From NCBI GenBank assembly GCA_946638265.1, contig CAMPBN010000088.1, forward strand, positions 1 through 5,422: 5,422 nt of DNA. The letters run 5' to 3'. Both the position numbers and the translations under genes were made by a program. Source of the DNA: an uncultured Bacillota bacterium (GTDB lineage Bacteria; Bacillota; Clostridia; Peptostreptococcales; Anaerovoracaceae). Numbering within the stretch: the first letter of the stretch is position 1; the number at the start of each line of letters is the position of its first letter. The notes under the pieces are model-generated. The model was given only the letters and a program-made list of their open reading frames with translations, searched no databases and was not told the origin of the DNA. Of the stretch, positions 1-5,422 are shown in pieces.

Positions 1-1706
1 ACCCATACCGTGCGGTTTCCTGTGAATATTACCATTCCGGGTCGTGCCCCCGCCGGCTTCTTCACCAGCTTTACAGGCATATAGTCCACAGGAACATTCT
101 CACTTTCCCGCGCCTTGCTGTAATATGCCGCAATGGAAGCAGCCTCATAAATAGCCTCTTCCCCGACTTCCTCCGCGGTTTTCCCTTCCGTGAAAAGTAT
201 CAGATGTGAGCCGTGAATATCCTTGGTGTGCATGAAAATGTCCCTGCTGCCTGCCATTTTGAAGGTCAGTCTGTCATTTTCCAGATTGTTTCTTCCCACC
301 AGCACCCGGTATCCGCCGCTGACATGATATTCCATAGGCTTTGCCTTGCCTTTTTTTGGTGCGAAGGAATTTTTGCGTCTGCGCAGATATCCCTGCTGCA
401 CCAGCTCCTCCCTGATTTCCTCCACGGCCTCGGTGCTTTCGGCATTGTCAGCCATGGCCAGTGCAGACTCCAGATACTCAATATCCATATCGTTTTCCTG
501 AAGCTGCAGCTTTTTTTCATGAATGGCAGTCTTGGCCTTGCCGTATTTTTTGAAGTAATTTTGCGCATTTCTCGGACCGCTGAAACGCTTATCCAGCGGG
601 ATGGTCACCTGAGAGCCGTCATAATAGCTGGTCACGGTCACCGAGTCGGCGCCTGGCTCCACCAAATGGAGATTTGCGTTGAGCAGTTCGCCGTAAAGTC
701 TGTAATGATCCGAATTCTCCGCCTTGGAGAGCTCTTCTGAAAGCTTTTGCTTTTTGAGATAAAGCTTTTCCAGCGTGCCTTTCAGGCTATGGCGCAGGTC
801 GGCGGATTTCTGGTGCATTCTGGCATTGCCCGCCTTGTGCATAAAATAATATTCTGCACAGGCTCCGGCGGTTTCGAAGTTCTGAGCCTTGCAGCCCGCC
901 ATTTCCGGGAAGTTTAAGATATGAAAATCCACCGGTGCGTCGTTTTCATCAAGAAAAACCACCGGAGTGAATTTGCCTTTTTCAACGCTTTCGCGCATTG
1001 CATCCAGCGCACCTGATGCAGCAAAAGCCCCGCCTTCAAGAGCCTTTCCCGCCAAAAATCGTGCCACTGCAGGCGAAATTCCGCCTATTGCAGACAGCAT
1101 CTTCTTGGCCAGCACATCCTCGCCGCCTTCGCCCTGCATGTTTTCACCGTCAAGGATTCGCGCAAAGTCTGCTGCTCCTGCTTCCCAAAACGGCACTTTG
1201 TCCTGTGCCGGCGGATAAACATAAACTTTGCCGGGCAAAAGCTGCCGCACTCTGTTCACATCGATTGAAACGTGTTTCAGGCAATCTATGATTTTACCGC
1301 TTTTGTCATCCACCAGACATATATTGCTGTGCTTACCCATGATTTCGACGATCAGCTTTTTGCACATGGAAAATCCCAGCTCATTTTGCGTCTCAAACTC
1401 AATTTCAATGATTCTTTCCGATTCATGCTGGCGCACTGCCGCAATCCTGGCGCTCTGCAGATGTTTTCGCAGCAGCATGCAAAGAGCCATTGGCTGGGCC
1501 GGATTTTCAAAGTTTCGCTCTGTCATATAGACTCCGGCGTGACCGGATGCGCAGCTCATATAGAGCTTTTTGTTGCCCTGCTTTGTGTGCACCAGAAAAA
1601 CCAGCTCGTCCGCTTCGGGTTGGTACACTTTCTCTATTTTTCCCAAGGTCAGCAGCTGCGCAAGCTCGTGCGCCACCGCCGCCGTAAATATTCCGTCAAA
1701 AGCCAT
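1..1706 (-). CDS. rqcH: RqcH / NFACT-family ribosome quality control protein (3' end cut by window)
   Basis: Reading the minus strand from the ATG at 1706 gives 568 uninterrupted codons running off the window at base 1. The B. subtilis protein is about 570 residues, so only a short C-terminal piece should be missing. Seen: N-terminal MAFDGIFT, residues 67-82 matching the ENPxxPxxxCMLLRKH block, KLIVEIMGKHSN near 117-128, a helix-hairpin-helix-like GGISPAVARFL near 208-218, a charged helical stretch (about 300-435) containing YGELLNANL, and a C-terminal NFACT-R domain with FMHTKDIHGSH (491-501). Family knowledge: RqcH binds stalled 50S-nascent chain complexes and recruits tRNA-Ala to add C-terminal alanine degradation tails in the cytosol; older names are FbpA or fibronectin-binding protein. 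Oddity: the tRNA-contacting D97-R98 pair of B. subtilis is E97-R98 here. The start is supported by an AAGGA ribosome binding site at 1717-1721. The gene is divergent from yicC. Identification is firm; activity is inferred. Confidence 0.95.
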   Translation of the reverse strand, partial: MAFDGIFTAAVAHELAQLLTLGKIEKVYQPEADELVFLVHTKQGNKKLYMSCASGHAGVYMTERNFENPAQPMALCMLLRKHLQSARIAAVRQHESERIIEIEFETQNELGFSMCKKLIVEIMGKHSNICLVDDKSGKIIDCLKHVSIDVNRVRQLLPGKVYVYPPAQDKVPFWEAGAADFARILDGENMQGEGGEDVLAKKMLSAIGGISPAVARFLAGKALEGGAFAASGALDAMRESVEKGKFTPVVFLDENDAPVDFHILNFPEMAGCKAQNFETAGACAEYYFMHKAGNARMHQKSADLRHSLKGTLEKLYLKKQKLSEELSKAENSDHYRLYGELLNANLHLVEPGADSVTVTSYYDGSQVTIPLDKRFSGPRNAQNYFKKYGKAKTAIHEKKLQLQENDMDIEYLESALAMADNAESTEAVEEIREELVQQGYLRRRKNSFAPKKGKAKPMEYHVSGGYRVLVGRNNLENDRLTFKMAGSRDIFMHTKDIHGSHLILFTEGKTAEEVGEEAIYEAASIAAYYSKARESENVPVDYMPVKLVKKPAGARPGMVIFTGNRTVW

Positions 1707-1726
1707 CTAAAGTCGTTCCTTTTCTC

Positions 1727-1782
1727 TAATTTACTCCAACTCTGGGCGCTGCTTGCGCAGGCCTGAAGTTTGGAGTATATTA
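1727..1782. repeat. Inverted repeat between divergent rqcH and yicC
   Basis: The left arm TAATTTACTCCAA (1727-1739) and right arm TTGGAGTATATTA (1770-1782) are complementary at 12 of 13 positions, separated by 30 bases. Each arm carries an A/T-rich -10-like hexamer pointing at the gene on its own side (TAAATT on minus at 1728-1733, TATATT on plus at 1776-1781). The interior holds a short CTGC/GCAG hairpin (1749-1760) and the 8-bp palindrome CAGGCCTG (1758-1765). It could be a two-site operator, a cruciform-forming element, or two similar core promoters facing apart. The repeat is seen directly; any regulatory role is inference. Confidence 0.5.
1753..1781 (+). promoter_or_regulatory. Candidate sigma-A promoter for yicC
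   Basis: A -10-like TATATT (5 of 6 to consensus, 1776-1781) lies 17 bp downstream of a weak -35-like TTGCGC (3 of 6, 1753-1758). It is followed by an A/T-rich leader to the yicC start at 1828. The spacing is ideal but the -35 is poor, so this is a tentative call. I could not assign a comparable full promoter for rqcH on the other strand. Confidence 0.35.
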
Positions 1783-1827
1783 GATATGTTATCATAAATT
1801 TTAAGAATAAAAAAGGAGCCAAATGTT

Positions 1828-2712
1828 ATGATAAAAAGTATGACAGGTTTCGGCAGAGCCGAATATAACGACGGCAAGCGCATTATCACGGTAGAGATTC
1901 GCACGGTCAACCACCGTTACAGCGATATCACCATCAAAATGCCGCGCCGCTATTCTTTCGCAGAGGACAAGATCAAAAGCAAAGTAAAAGAAATCGTGGT
2001 TCGCGGCAAGACTGATGTTTCCATTATGGTGGAAAATATCACCGAAAACGACCTGAACATTTCCCTGAACACAGCTATCGCGCATCAATACTACGACAAT
2101 CTGAAAAAGCTTTCGGACGAATTCGGCATGAAAGACGAAATCACATTGGAATTCCTGGCAGGCATGCCCGATGTCATCAAGGCTATGCCCGACATCGAAG
2201 ACGAGGAAGAAATCCTCAAAAGCCTGCTGGTGCCGGTTGAAGAAGCCTGCCGCAAGCTGGATGAAATGCGCAGCATCGAGGGCGCCAAGCTGGCGGAAGA
2301 CCTCATTTCCAGAGGCGAGCTGATCCGCAGCCTGACTGCAAAGATTTCGGAGCGTTCCCCAAAGGTAGTGGAAGAATATACGCAAAAGCTGAAAGCGCGC
2401 ATCGCAGAGCTGATCGGCGACAGCGCCACCATCCCGGAAGACAGGATCCTGCTGGAGGCTGCCATCTTCGCGGATAAATGCAGCATCACGGAAGAATTGG
2501 TGCGTCTTGACAGCCACACTACGCAGCTGGCCAATATCATCACCAAATCCACTCAGCCTGACGGCAAAAAGCTTGACTTCCTGGTACAGGAAATGAACCG
2601 CGAAGCCAACACCATCGGCTCCAAGGCCAACGACATCGAGATTACCAATCTGATGCTCTCCATCAAAGCCGAAGTGGAAAAAATCCGCGAACAGGTGCAG
2701 AACATACAGTAG
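1828..2712 (+). CDS. yicC: YicC/YloC-family endoribonuclease
   Basis: This 294-residue protein has the usual family length and both domains. The YicC-like N-terminal domain begins with MIKSMTGFGRAE and carries the conserved VNHRY (27-31). The C-terminal DUF1732 domain has FADKCSITEELVRLDSH (214-230), GKKLDFLVQEMNREANTIGSK (246-266) and an ending KIREQVQNIQ. Family knowledge: E. coli YicC and B. subtilis YloC are reported as endoribonucleases acting in RNA turnover; the natural substrates here are unknown. The ATG at 1828 is supported by AAGGAG at 1813-1818 with a 9-nt spacer; an ATG at 1823 stops after two codons and is not used. It lies upstream of gmk and rpoZ as in other Bacillota, but the small remA gene often found between yicC and gmk is absent. 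Sense codons TTA, CTA and TCA are avoided, which leaves a long antisense frame across the gene. Confidence 0.95.
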   Translation: MIKSMTGFGRAEYNDGKRIITVEIRTVNHRYSDITIKMPRRYSFAEDKIKSKVKEIVVRGKTDVSIMVENITENDLNISLNTAIAHQYYDNLKKLSDEFGMKDEITLEFLAGMPDVIKAMPDIEDEEEILKSLLVPVEEACRKLDEMRSIEGAKLAEDLISRGELIRSLTAKISERSPKVVEEYTQKLKARIAELIGDSATIPEDRILLEAAIFADKCSITEELVRLDSHTTQLANIITKSTQPDGKKLDFLVQEMNREANTIGSKANDIEITNLMLSIKAEVEKIREQVQNIQ

Positions 2713-2726
2713 CAAAACTCCGGCCT

Positions 2727-2749
2727 GACAGCTGAAGAAAATAGCTGTC
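2727..2749 (+). terminator. Hairpin after yicC, possible weak terminator or attenuator
   Basis: GACAGCT (2727-2733) and AGCTGTC (2743-2749) form a perfect 7-bp stem around a 9-base loop, and a CC/GG extension is possible across a small internal loop. The following bases are T-rich but interrupted by G and C (a five-T run comes only at 2761-2765), so intrinsic termination would be weak. It begins 14 bases after the yicC stop and ends just before the candidate gmk promoter, so partial separation of yicC from gmk transcription is plausible. Confidence 0.4.
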
Positions 2750-2755
2750 TTGGTC

Positions 2756-2784
2756 TTGTATTTTTCAGTTTATTGTGCTAGAAT
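2756..2784 (+). promoter_or_regulatory. Candidate extended -10 promoter for gmk-rpoZ
   Basis: TAGAAT (5 of 6 to the -10 consensus, 2779-2784) is preceded by the extended -10 TG dinucleotide at 2776-2777. It sits exactly 17 bp downstream of TTGTAT (3 of 6 to the -35 consensus, 2756-2761). This would put the transcription start near 2790, giving a leader of about 40 bases before the gmk ATG. It suggests that gmk and rpoZ can be transcribed independently of yicC. Confidence 0.5.
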
Positions 2785-2830
2785 GAAGCATTGTACAAGG
2801 TGAGTATTGAGTACTTTAGGAGATGTTTTT

Positions 2831-3439
2831 ATGGCGAAGGGACAGCTTTTCATAATTTCAGGACCTTCCGGCGTTGGTAAAGGCACGATCGCGCAACGGC
2901 TGTTGCAGGACATGGACATCACATTTTCTGTTTCCATGACCACACGTGCGCCAAGACCGGGCGAAGTCAACGGCAAGGATTACATCTTTGCCACCGACGA
3001 AGAATTCGACAAGACCATCGAAGAAAACGGTTTTCTGGAATATGCGGGCAATTTCGGCAATCGCTACGGCACACCGAAAGCGCCGATCCTCGAAAAGCTG
3101 AATGCAGGTCAGGATGTGCTTTTGGACATTGATATCCAGGGAGCCATCAACGTTAAGAAGACCTACCCGAAAGGCGTATTCATCTTCATTCTGCCGCCGA
3201 GCATGGCAGAACTTCGCAAGAGGATTACCGGCCGTGGCACGGAAACACCGGAATCCCTGGCCAGACGCCTGGGCAAAGCCATGGAAGAAATCTCTTACAT
3301 AGACAAATATGATTATTGCATCGTCAACGGCGAGCTGGAAGAAGCCATTGCCAGAGCGAAAGCCATTCTGGTGGCTGAACATTCCAGAGTTACGGACGAT
3401 ATTTACAAACTGATCGATACATACAAGGAGGAAATATAG
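2831..3439 (+). CDS. gmk: Guanylate kinase
   Basis: GMP kinase transfers a phosphate from ATP to GMP or dGMP to give GDP or dGDP, an essential cytosolic step in purine nucleotide supply that also lets the cell recycle GMP. From the ATG the protein is 202 residues, normal for the family. Seen: the P-loop GPSGVGKG (11-18); the GMP-binding region SVSMTTRAPRPGEVNGKDY (33-51); FLEYAGNFGNRYGTP (68-82), whose tyrosines and glutamate contact GMP in the family; DIDIQGA (99-105); and the lid GRGTET (134-139) with following arginines. An in-frame TTG at 2807 would add eight residues. The ATG at 2831 is preferred because AGGAG at 2818-2822 lies 8 nt upstream and the protein then starts MAKGQLFIISGPSG as is typical. 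It directly abuts rpoZ: its TAG stop is immediately followed by the rpoZ ATG. Confidence 0.97.
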   Translation: MAKGQLFIISGPSGVGKGTIAQRLLQDMDITFSVSMTTRAPRPGEVNGKDYIFATDEEFDKTIEENGFLEYAGNFGNRYGTPKAPILEKLNAGQDVLLDIDIQGAINVKKTYPKGVFIFILPPSMAELRKRITGRGTETPESLARRLGKAMEEISYIDKYDYCIVNGELEEAIARAKAILVAEHSRVTDDIYKLIDTYKEEI

Positions 3440-3634
3440 ATGTTATACCCATCCATTAACGAAATCAGAAAAAAGGCTGACAGCCGCTACACTCTCGTAA
3501 TCCTGGCTGCAAAGCGTGCCCGTGATATCATCGACGGCAAGCCAAAGCTCACAACAGTGGACATCGAACGTCCTGTTTCCATCGCAGCCAACGAAATCGC
3601 CGAGGACCTTATCACATATCAGCGCGAGGAGTAA
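3440..3634 (+). CDS. rpoZ: DNA-directed RNA polymerase omega subunit
   Basis: The omega subunit binds the beta' subunit and assists RNA polymerase assembly. The 64-residue product is close to the usual size of the Bacillota protein. It shows the family core SRYTLVILAAKRARDI (15-30), then KPVS-like RPVSIAANEIAEDLITY (44-60). The gene starts at the base after the gmk stop. A strong AAGGAGG at 3425-3431, inside the last gmk codons, lies 8 nt from the ATG, so the two genes are likely translated in tandem from one mRNA. The order gmk-rpoZ is widely conserved in Bacillota; coaBC, which commonly follows, is not present here because a terminator comes 51 bases after the stop. Confidence 0.96.
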   Translation: MLYPSINEIRKKADSRYTLVILAAKRARDIIDGKPKLTTVDIERPVSIAANEIAEDLITYQREE

Positions 3635-3685
3635 AATGCAATCAAAAAATATCGACAGATATGTTTTTGAAAAACGAACGCAAAG

Positions 3686-3721
3686 AATCCCGAATTGAAT
3701 TATTTCAATCCGGGATTTTTT
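3686..3721 (+). terminator. Strong intrinsic terminator of the rpoZ unit, shared with the convergent gene
   Basis: Bases 3686-3699 pair with 3704-3717 as a 14-position stem with a single A/C mismatch (3693 with 3710) and a TTAT tetraloop. The base of the stem is the CCCG/CGGG clamp flanked by A/T pairs, and it runs into a six-T tract (3716-3721). On the minus strand the tail is TTCTTTGCG, a weaker U-tract. The flavin reductase stop codon lies at 3723-3725, so the element may also stop transcription arriving from the convergent unit, less efficiently. Confidence 0.9.
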
Positions 3722-3722
3722 A

Positions 3723-4343
3723 TTAGTGCTTTGGCACGCGTTTGAAATTTTTCTTGCCGGCTGCGGCCCGCTTTTTGCGTGTGCTGCGCTTCATCACGGA
3801 AAATCCGAAGCTGCCCACCGGCTTTTTGGCCAGCGGAATGTATTCGCCGTGGCAGTAAGACACCAGCCCTGCTTCGTCCAACCTGATGGCACCCTTTTCG
3901 TTCACTATCTTTTCGTCTGCATGCATGGCGACAATCTCGGCCACAAACATGTCATGAGACGGATAGCGGTGCACTTCCTTCACACGGCATTCGAGTGACA
4001 TCGGAGCCTCTGCAATCATCGGGCAGTTCACCTCGTCGCAAGGCGCCTTGGTCAGACCCATCTCCTTCCACTTGTCCACCTTGGCGCCGCTCTTAACGCC
4101 ACACCAGTCACAAGCTCCCACCAAATCGCGGTTTACCATGTTGATGACAAATTCTCCGCTCTTTTCGATGATATCATGTGAATGGCGCTCACGGCGCACA
4201 GATATATAAGTCATAGGAGGATCGGAATTTACGATTCCTGTCCATGCTATGGTGATGATATTGGCTTCGTCCCCGCTGCCGCAGGAGACCATTACTACGG
4301 GAAGCGGCGCCTCCACTGCTCCCGGCTTGAAAGTTTTTTTCAT
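3723..4343 (-). CDS. Flavoredoxin-type flavin reductase domain protein with basic tail
   Basis: This 206-residue protein matches the flavin reductase-like FMN-binding split-barrel family, and within it the flavoredoxin group. Seen: PLPVVMVSCG (13-22), NIITIAWTGIVNSDPPMTYISVRRERHSHDII (28-59), GEFVINM (63-69), CDWCGVKSGAKVDKW (78-92), CPMIAEAPMSLECRV (107-121) and YPSHDMFVAEIVAMHAD (127-143). Family knowledge: such proteins bind FMN and move electrons or reduce flavin with NAD(P)H; the partner cannot be told from sequence. Cysteines at 78, 81, 102, 107, 119 and 164 are notable, but I do not see a clear iron-sulfur motif. Residues 184-206 form an unusually basic tail with 11 Lys or Arg in 23. 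The start has AAGGA at 4354-4358, 10 nt upstream. It follows rluD on the same strand with a 59-bp gap, so co-transcription is possible. Specific function unknown. Confidence 0.85.
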   Translation of the reverse strand: MKKTFKPGAVEAPLPVVMVSCGSGDEANIITIAWTGIVNSDPPMTYISVRRERHSHDIIEKSGEFVINMVNRDLVGACDWCGVKSGAKVDKWKEMGLTKAPCDEVNCPMIAEAPMSLECRVKEVHRYPSHDMFVAEIVAMHADEKIVNEKGAIRLDEAGLVSYCHGEYIPLAKKPVGSFGFSVMKRSTRKKRAAAGKKNFKRVPKH

Positions 4344-4365
4344 TTTCTCTGTTTCCTTTTTGAAA

Positions 4366-4393
4366 TCTAATATATTAAACTTTTTTCTAATAT
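4366..4393. repeat. Short direct repeat upstream of the flavin reductase
   Basis: TCTAATAT occurs at 4366-4373 and again at 4386-4393, exactly 20 bp apart, in the A/T-rich gap between rluD and the flavin reductase gene. On the coding (minus) strand this reads ATATTAGA twice and includes a -10-like TATATT at 4369-4374, but no matching -35 is visible. Spacing near two helical turns would suit a regulator site. A/T-rich sequence makes chance repeats common, so the role is uncertain. Confidence 0.3.
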
Positions 4394-4402
4394 TATCAGA
4401 AT

Positions 4403-5332
4403 CTATTTTGTGCTTCGCAGCTTTGCCAGCACTTTCATAAATTCTTCGGGCGGTTCTACGCTGAATTCCATATATTCGCCCGTGCTCGGATGGTTAAAGC
4501 CCAGTACCCCCGCATGGAGCATCTGCCCTTCAGCGCCAAGATTGTTCTTAACGGGCCCGTAGACCGCATCCCCCAAAAGAGGGTGGTGAATATAGGCCCT
4601 ATGCACGCGGATCTGATGAGTTCTGCCGGTTTCCAGCTGCGCTTCGATATATGTAAAGCGTCCAAGTCGTTCCAATACTTTGTAATGAGTGACTGCCCTT
4701 CTTCCGTCCGGCACCACTGCCTGGCGCAGGCGGTTTTTCGGGTCGCGTCCGATAGGCGCATCCACCGTGCCCTCATCATCTGCAAAATTGTTGTAGACGA
4801 TGGCGCGGTATTTTCTGGTAATGCTGTGGACTTCCAGCTGCCCTGCCAGGGAGGCATGGGCCTTGTCGTTTTTGGCTATCATGAGAAGTCCGGAAGTATC
4901 CTTATCTATCCTGTGCACAATACCCGGGCGGATCACGCCGTTGATGGTAGATAGCCGGCCTGCACAGTGGTAGAGCACTGCATTTACCAGGGTGCCGTCC
5001 GGGTTGCCCGGAGCCGGGTGAACCACCAGGCCGCGGGGTTTGTTCACCACCAAAACATCCTCGTCCTCATATACTATGTCCAGCGGGATGTTTTGGGGAA
5101 GAACCTCCGGTTCTTCCGGCTCCGGCACTGCGATTTCGATCACGGCACCCGCCTTCACCTTTTCTTTTTTGGAGGTGCAGGCCTTTCCGTCCAGAGCAAC
5201 ATTTCCCTCTTCGATCAGCTTTTGTATATAAGAACGCGAGATTTCGGGCAAGAAAAAAGAGAGAACCAGATCAAGTCTCATTCCCTTCCTTTCTTCATCT
5301 ACAAAAATCTCGTATTTTTCAGTCTTTGTCAT
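4403..5332 (-). CDS. RluD-family 23S rRNA pseudouridine synthase (RluA superfamily, YlyB-like)
   Basis: The product converts specific uridines to pseudouridine in RNA; members next to lspA in Bacillota are annotated as RluD-like, with helix 69 of 23S rRNA the expected target, though the actual positions are not proven here. The 309-residue length is normal. Seen: an N-terminal S4 RNA-binding domain (about 18-65, RLDLVLSFFLPEISRSYIQKLI), then the catalytic domain with EDVLVVNKPRGLVVHPAPG (91-109), the signature GIVHRIDKDTSGLL (137-150) whose first aspartate, D143, is the expected nucleophile, and the conserved LETGRTHQIRVH (233-244) and PLLGDAVYG (251-259). The ATG at 5330-5332 has GAGGAA at 5341-5346 with an 8-nt spacer and overlaps the end of lspA by 14 nt, implying translational coupling. 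An alternative start at M18 would clip the S4 domain edge and is less likely. Confidence 0.95.
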   Translation of the reverse strand: MTKTEKYEIFVDEERKGMRLDLVLSFFLPEISRSYIQKLIEEGNVALDGKACTSKKEKVKAGAVIEIAVPEPEEPEVLPQNIPLDIVYEDEDVLVVNKPRGLVVHPAPGNPDGTLVNAVLYHCAGRLSTINGVIRPGIVHRIDKDTSGLLMIAKNDKAHASLAGQLEVHSITRKYRAIVYNNFADDEGTVDAPIGRDPKNRLRQAVVPDGRRAVTHYKVLERLGRFTYIEAQLETGRTHQIRVHRAYIHHPLLGDAVYGPVKNNLGAEGQMLHAGVLGFNHPSTGEYMEFSVEPPEEFMKVLAKLRSTK

Positions 5333-5422
5333 TTTTCTTGTTCCTCGGCTCTACGATCAGGACATAGAACATCAAAAGACCGCATCCCACGCAAATGGAA
5401 ATATCCGCCACATTGAAAACCG
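5319..5422 (-). CDS. lspA: Lipoprotein signal peptidase II, C-terminal fragment (cut by window)
   Basis: A minus-strand frame enters at the window edge and gives 33 residues starting VFNVADISICVG and ending KNDKD before a TGA at 5319-5321. The FNVAD segment matches the second catalytic aspartate motif of signal peptidase II (FNxAD). It is followed by a hydrophobic stretch, ICVGCGLLMFYVLIV, fitting the last transmembrane helix, and a short charged cytoplasmic tail. LspA is an inner-membrane aspartic protease that removes the signal peptide from lipidated prolipoproteins. Only about a fifth of the gene is visible. Its end overlaps the downstream rluD-family start in a different frame. The lspA-rluD order is common in Bacillota and supports the call. 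Confidence 0.88.
   Translation of the reverse strand, partial: VFNVADISICVGCGLLMFYVLIVEPRNKKNDKD

Noticed and set aside
213..1766. Several plus-strand open frames of 65-175 codons at 213-740, 967-1291, 1228-1530 and 1272-1766
   Set aside because: They are antisense to the rqcH reading frame, which runs unbroken from 1706 to the window edge with NFACT motifs throughout.
1741..1766. G/C-rich interior of the divergent intergenic region considered as a terminator or small RNA
   Set aside because: The hairpins are only 4 bp in their stems, no T-tract follows on either strand, and no RNA family fold is recognisable.
1801..2715. 304-codon open frame on the minus strand covering all of yicC
   Set aside because: It is in exact codon register with yicC, so its stops would need sense codons TTA, CTA or TCA, which yicC avoids. 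The translation has no recognisable family features, while yicC on the plus strand has every conserved motif.
2858..3382. 174-codon open frame on the minus strand inside gmk
   Set aside because: It is also in register with the gmk codons and explained by the same codon avoidance; gmk motifs are unambiguous on the plus strand.
3636..3698. Tiny 20-codon frame (starting MQSKNIDRY) directly after rpoZ
   Set aside because: The only upstream ribosome-site-like sequence is about 4 nt away, the frame ends inside the terminator stem, and the peptide resembles neither CoaBC nor any family I know. Most likely untranslated trailer.
4490..5416. Plus-strand open frames of 149-154 codons opposite the pseudouridine synthase gene
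   Set aside because: They are shadows of the rluD-family gene and the lspA end on the minus strand, where catalytic motifs and ribosome binding sites are clear.
1..5422. Search for a novel defence, mobile, CRISPR or riboswitch system
   Set aside because: No transposase, integrase, toxin-antitoxin pair, regular repeat array, tRNA or recognisable riboswitch fold was seen; nearly all sequence is accounted for by seven conserved housekeeping-type genes.

Overview
This window reads as ordinary housekeeping chromosome from a Bacillota bacterium (low confidence below phylum; a Clostridia or Negativicutes member is plausible). Three things point there. The ribosome binding sites are strongly purine-rich (AAGGAGG-like). 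An RqcH-type protein sits beside the yicC(yloC)-gmk-rpoZ cluster. An lspA-rluD pair lies close by. From memory of B. subtilis, yloA(rqcH), yloC, remA, gmk, rpoZ and coaBC form one neighbourhood, and lspA-ylyB(rluD family) lies not far upstream. Base composition is moderate, and yicC and gmk have a strong codon preference that leaves long antisense open frames.

Layout. Positions 1-1706 (minus) hold nearly all of an rqcH/NFACT gene, cut at its 3' end by the window edge. A 121-bp divergent intergenic region (1707-1827) holds a 12-of-13 inverted repeat with -10-like elements in its arms. On the plus strand follow yicC (1828-2712), a 118-bp gap with a hairpin and a good extended -10 promoter, gmk (start best placed at 2831), and rpoZ directly abutting gmk. 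A strong intrinsic terminator at 3686-3721 closes this unit. On the minus strand, converging on that terminator, are the 3' end of lspA (5319-5422), a RluD-family pseudouridine synthase (4403-5332) that overlaps lspA by 14 nt, and a flavoredoxin-type flavin reductase (3723-4343). No stretch over 300 bases lacks a gene.

Together the genes cover translation and RNA upkeep (ribosome-associated quality control, 23S rRNA modification, a YicC endoribonuclease), nucleotide supply (GMP kinase), transcription (omega subunit), lipoprotein maturation (LspA) and a probable FMN-dependent redox protein. I see no mobile element, CRISPR array, tRNA, rRNA or defence system, and no convincing undescribed system. 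The points most worth checking are an E-R in place of the usual D-R motif in RqcH, the absence of remA and coaBC from their usual slots, the palindromic divergent intergenic region, and a strongly basic tail on the flavin reductase.
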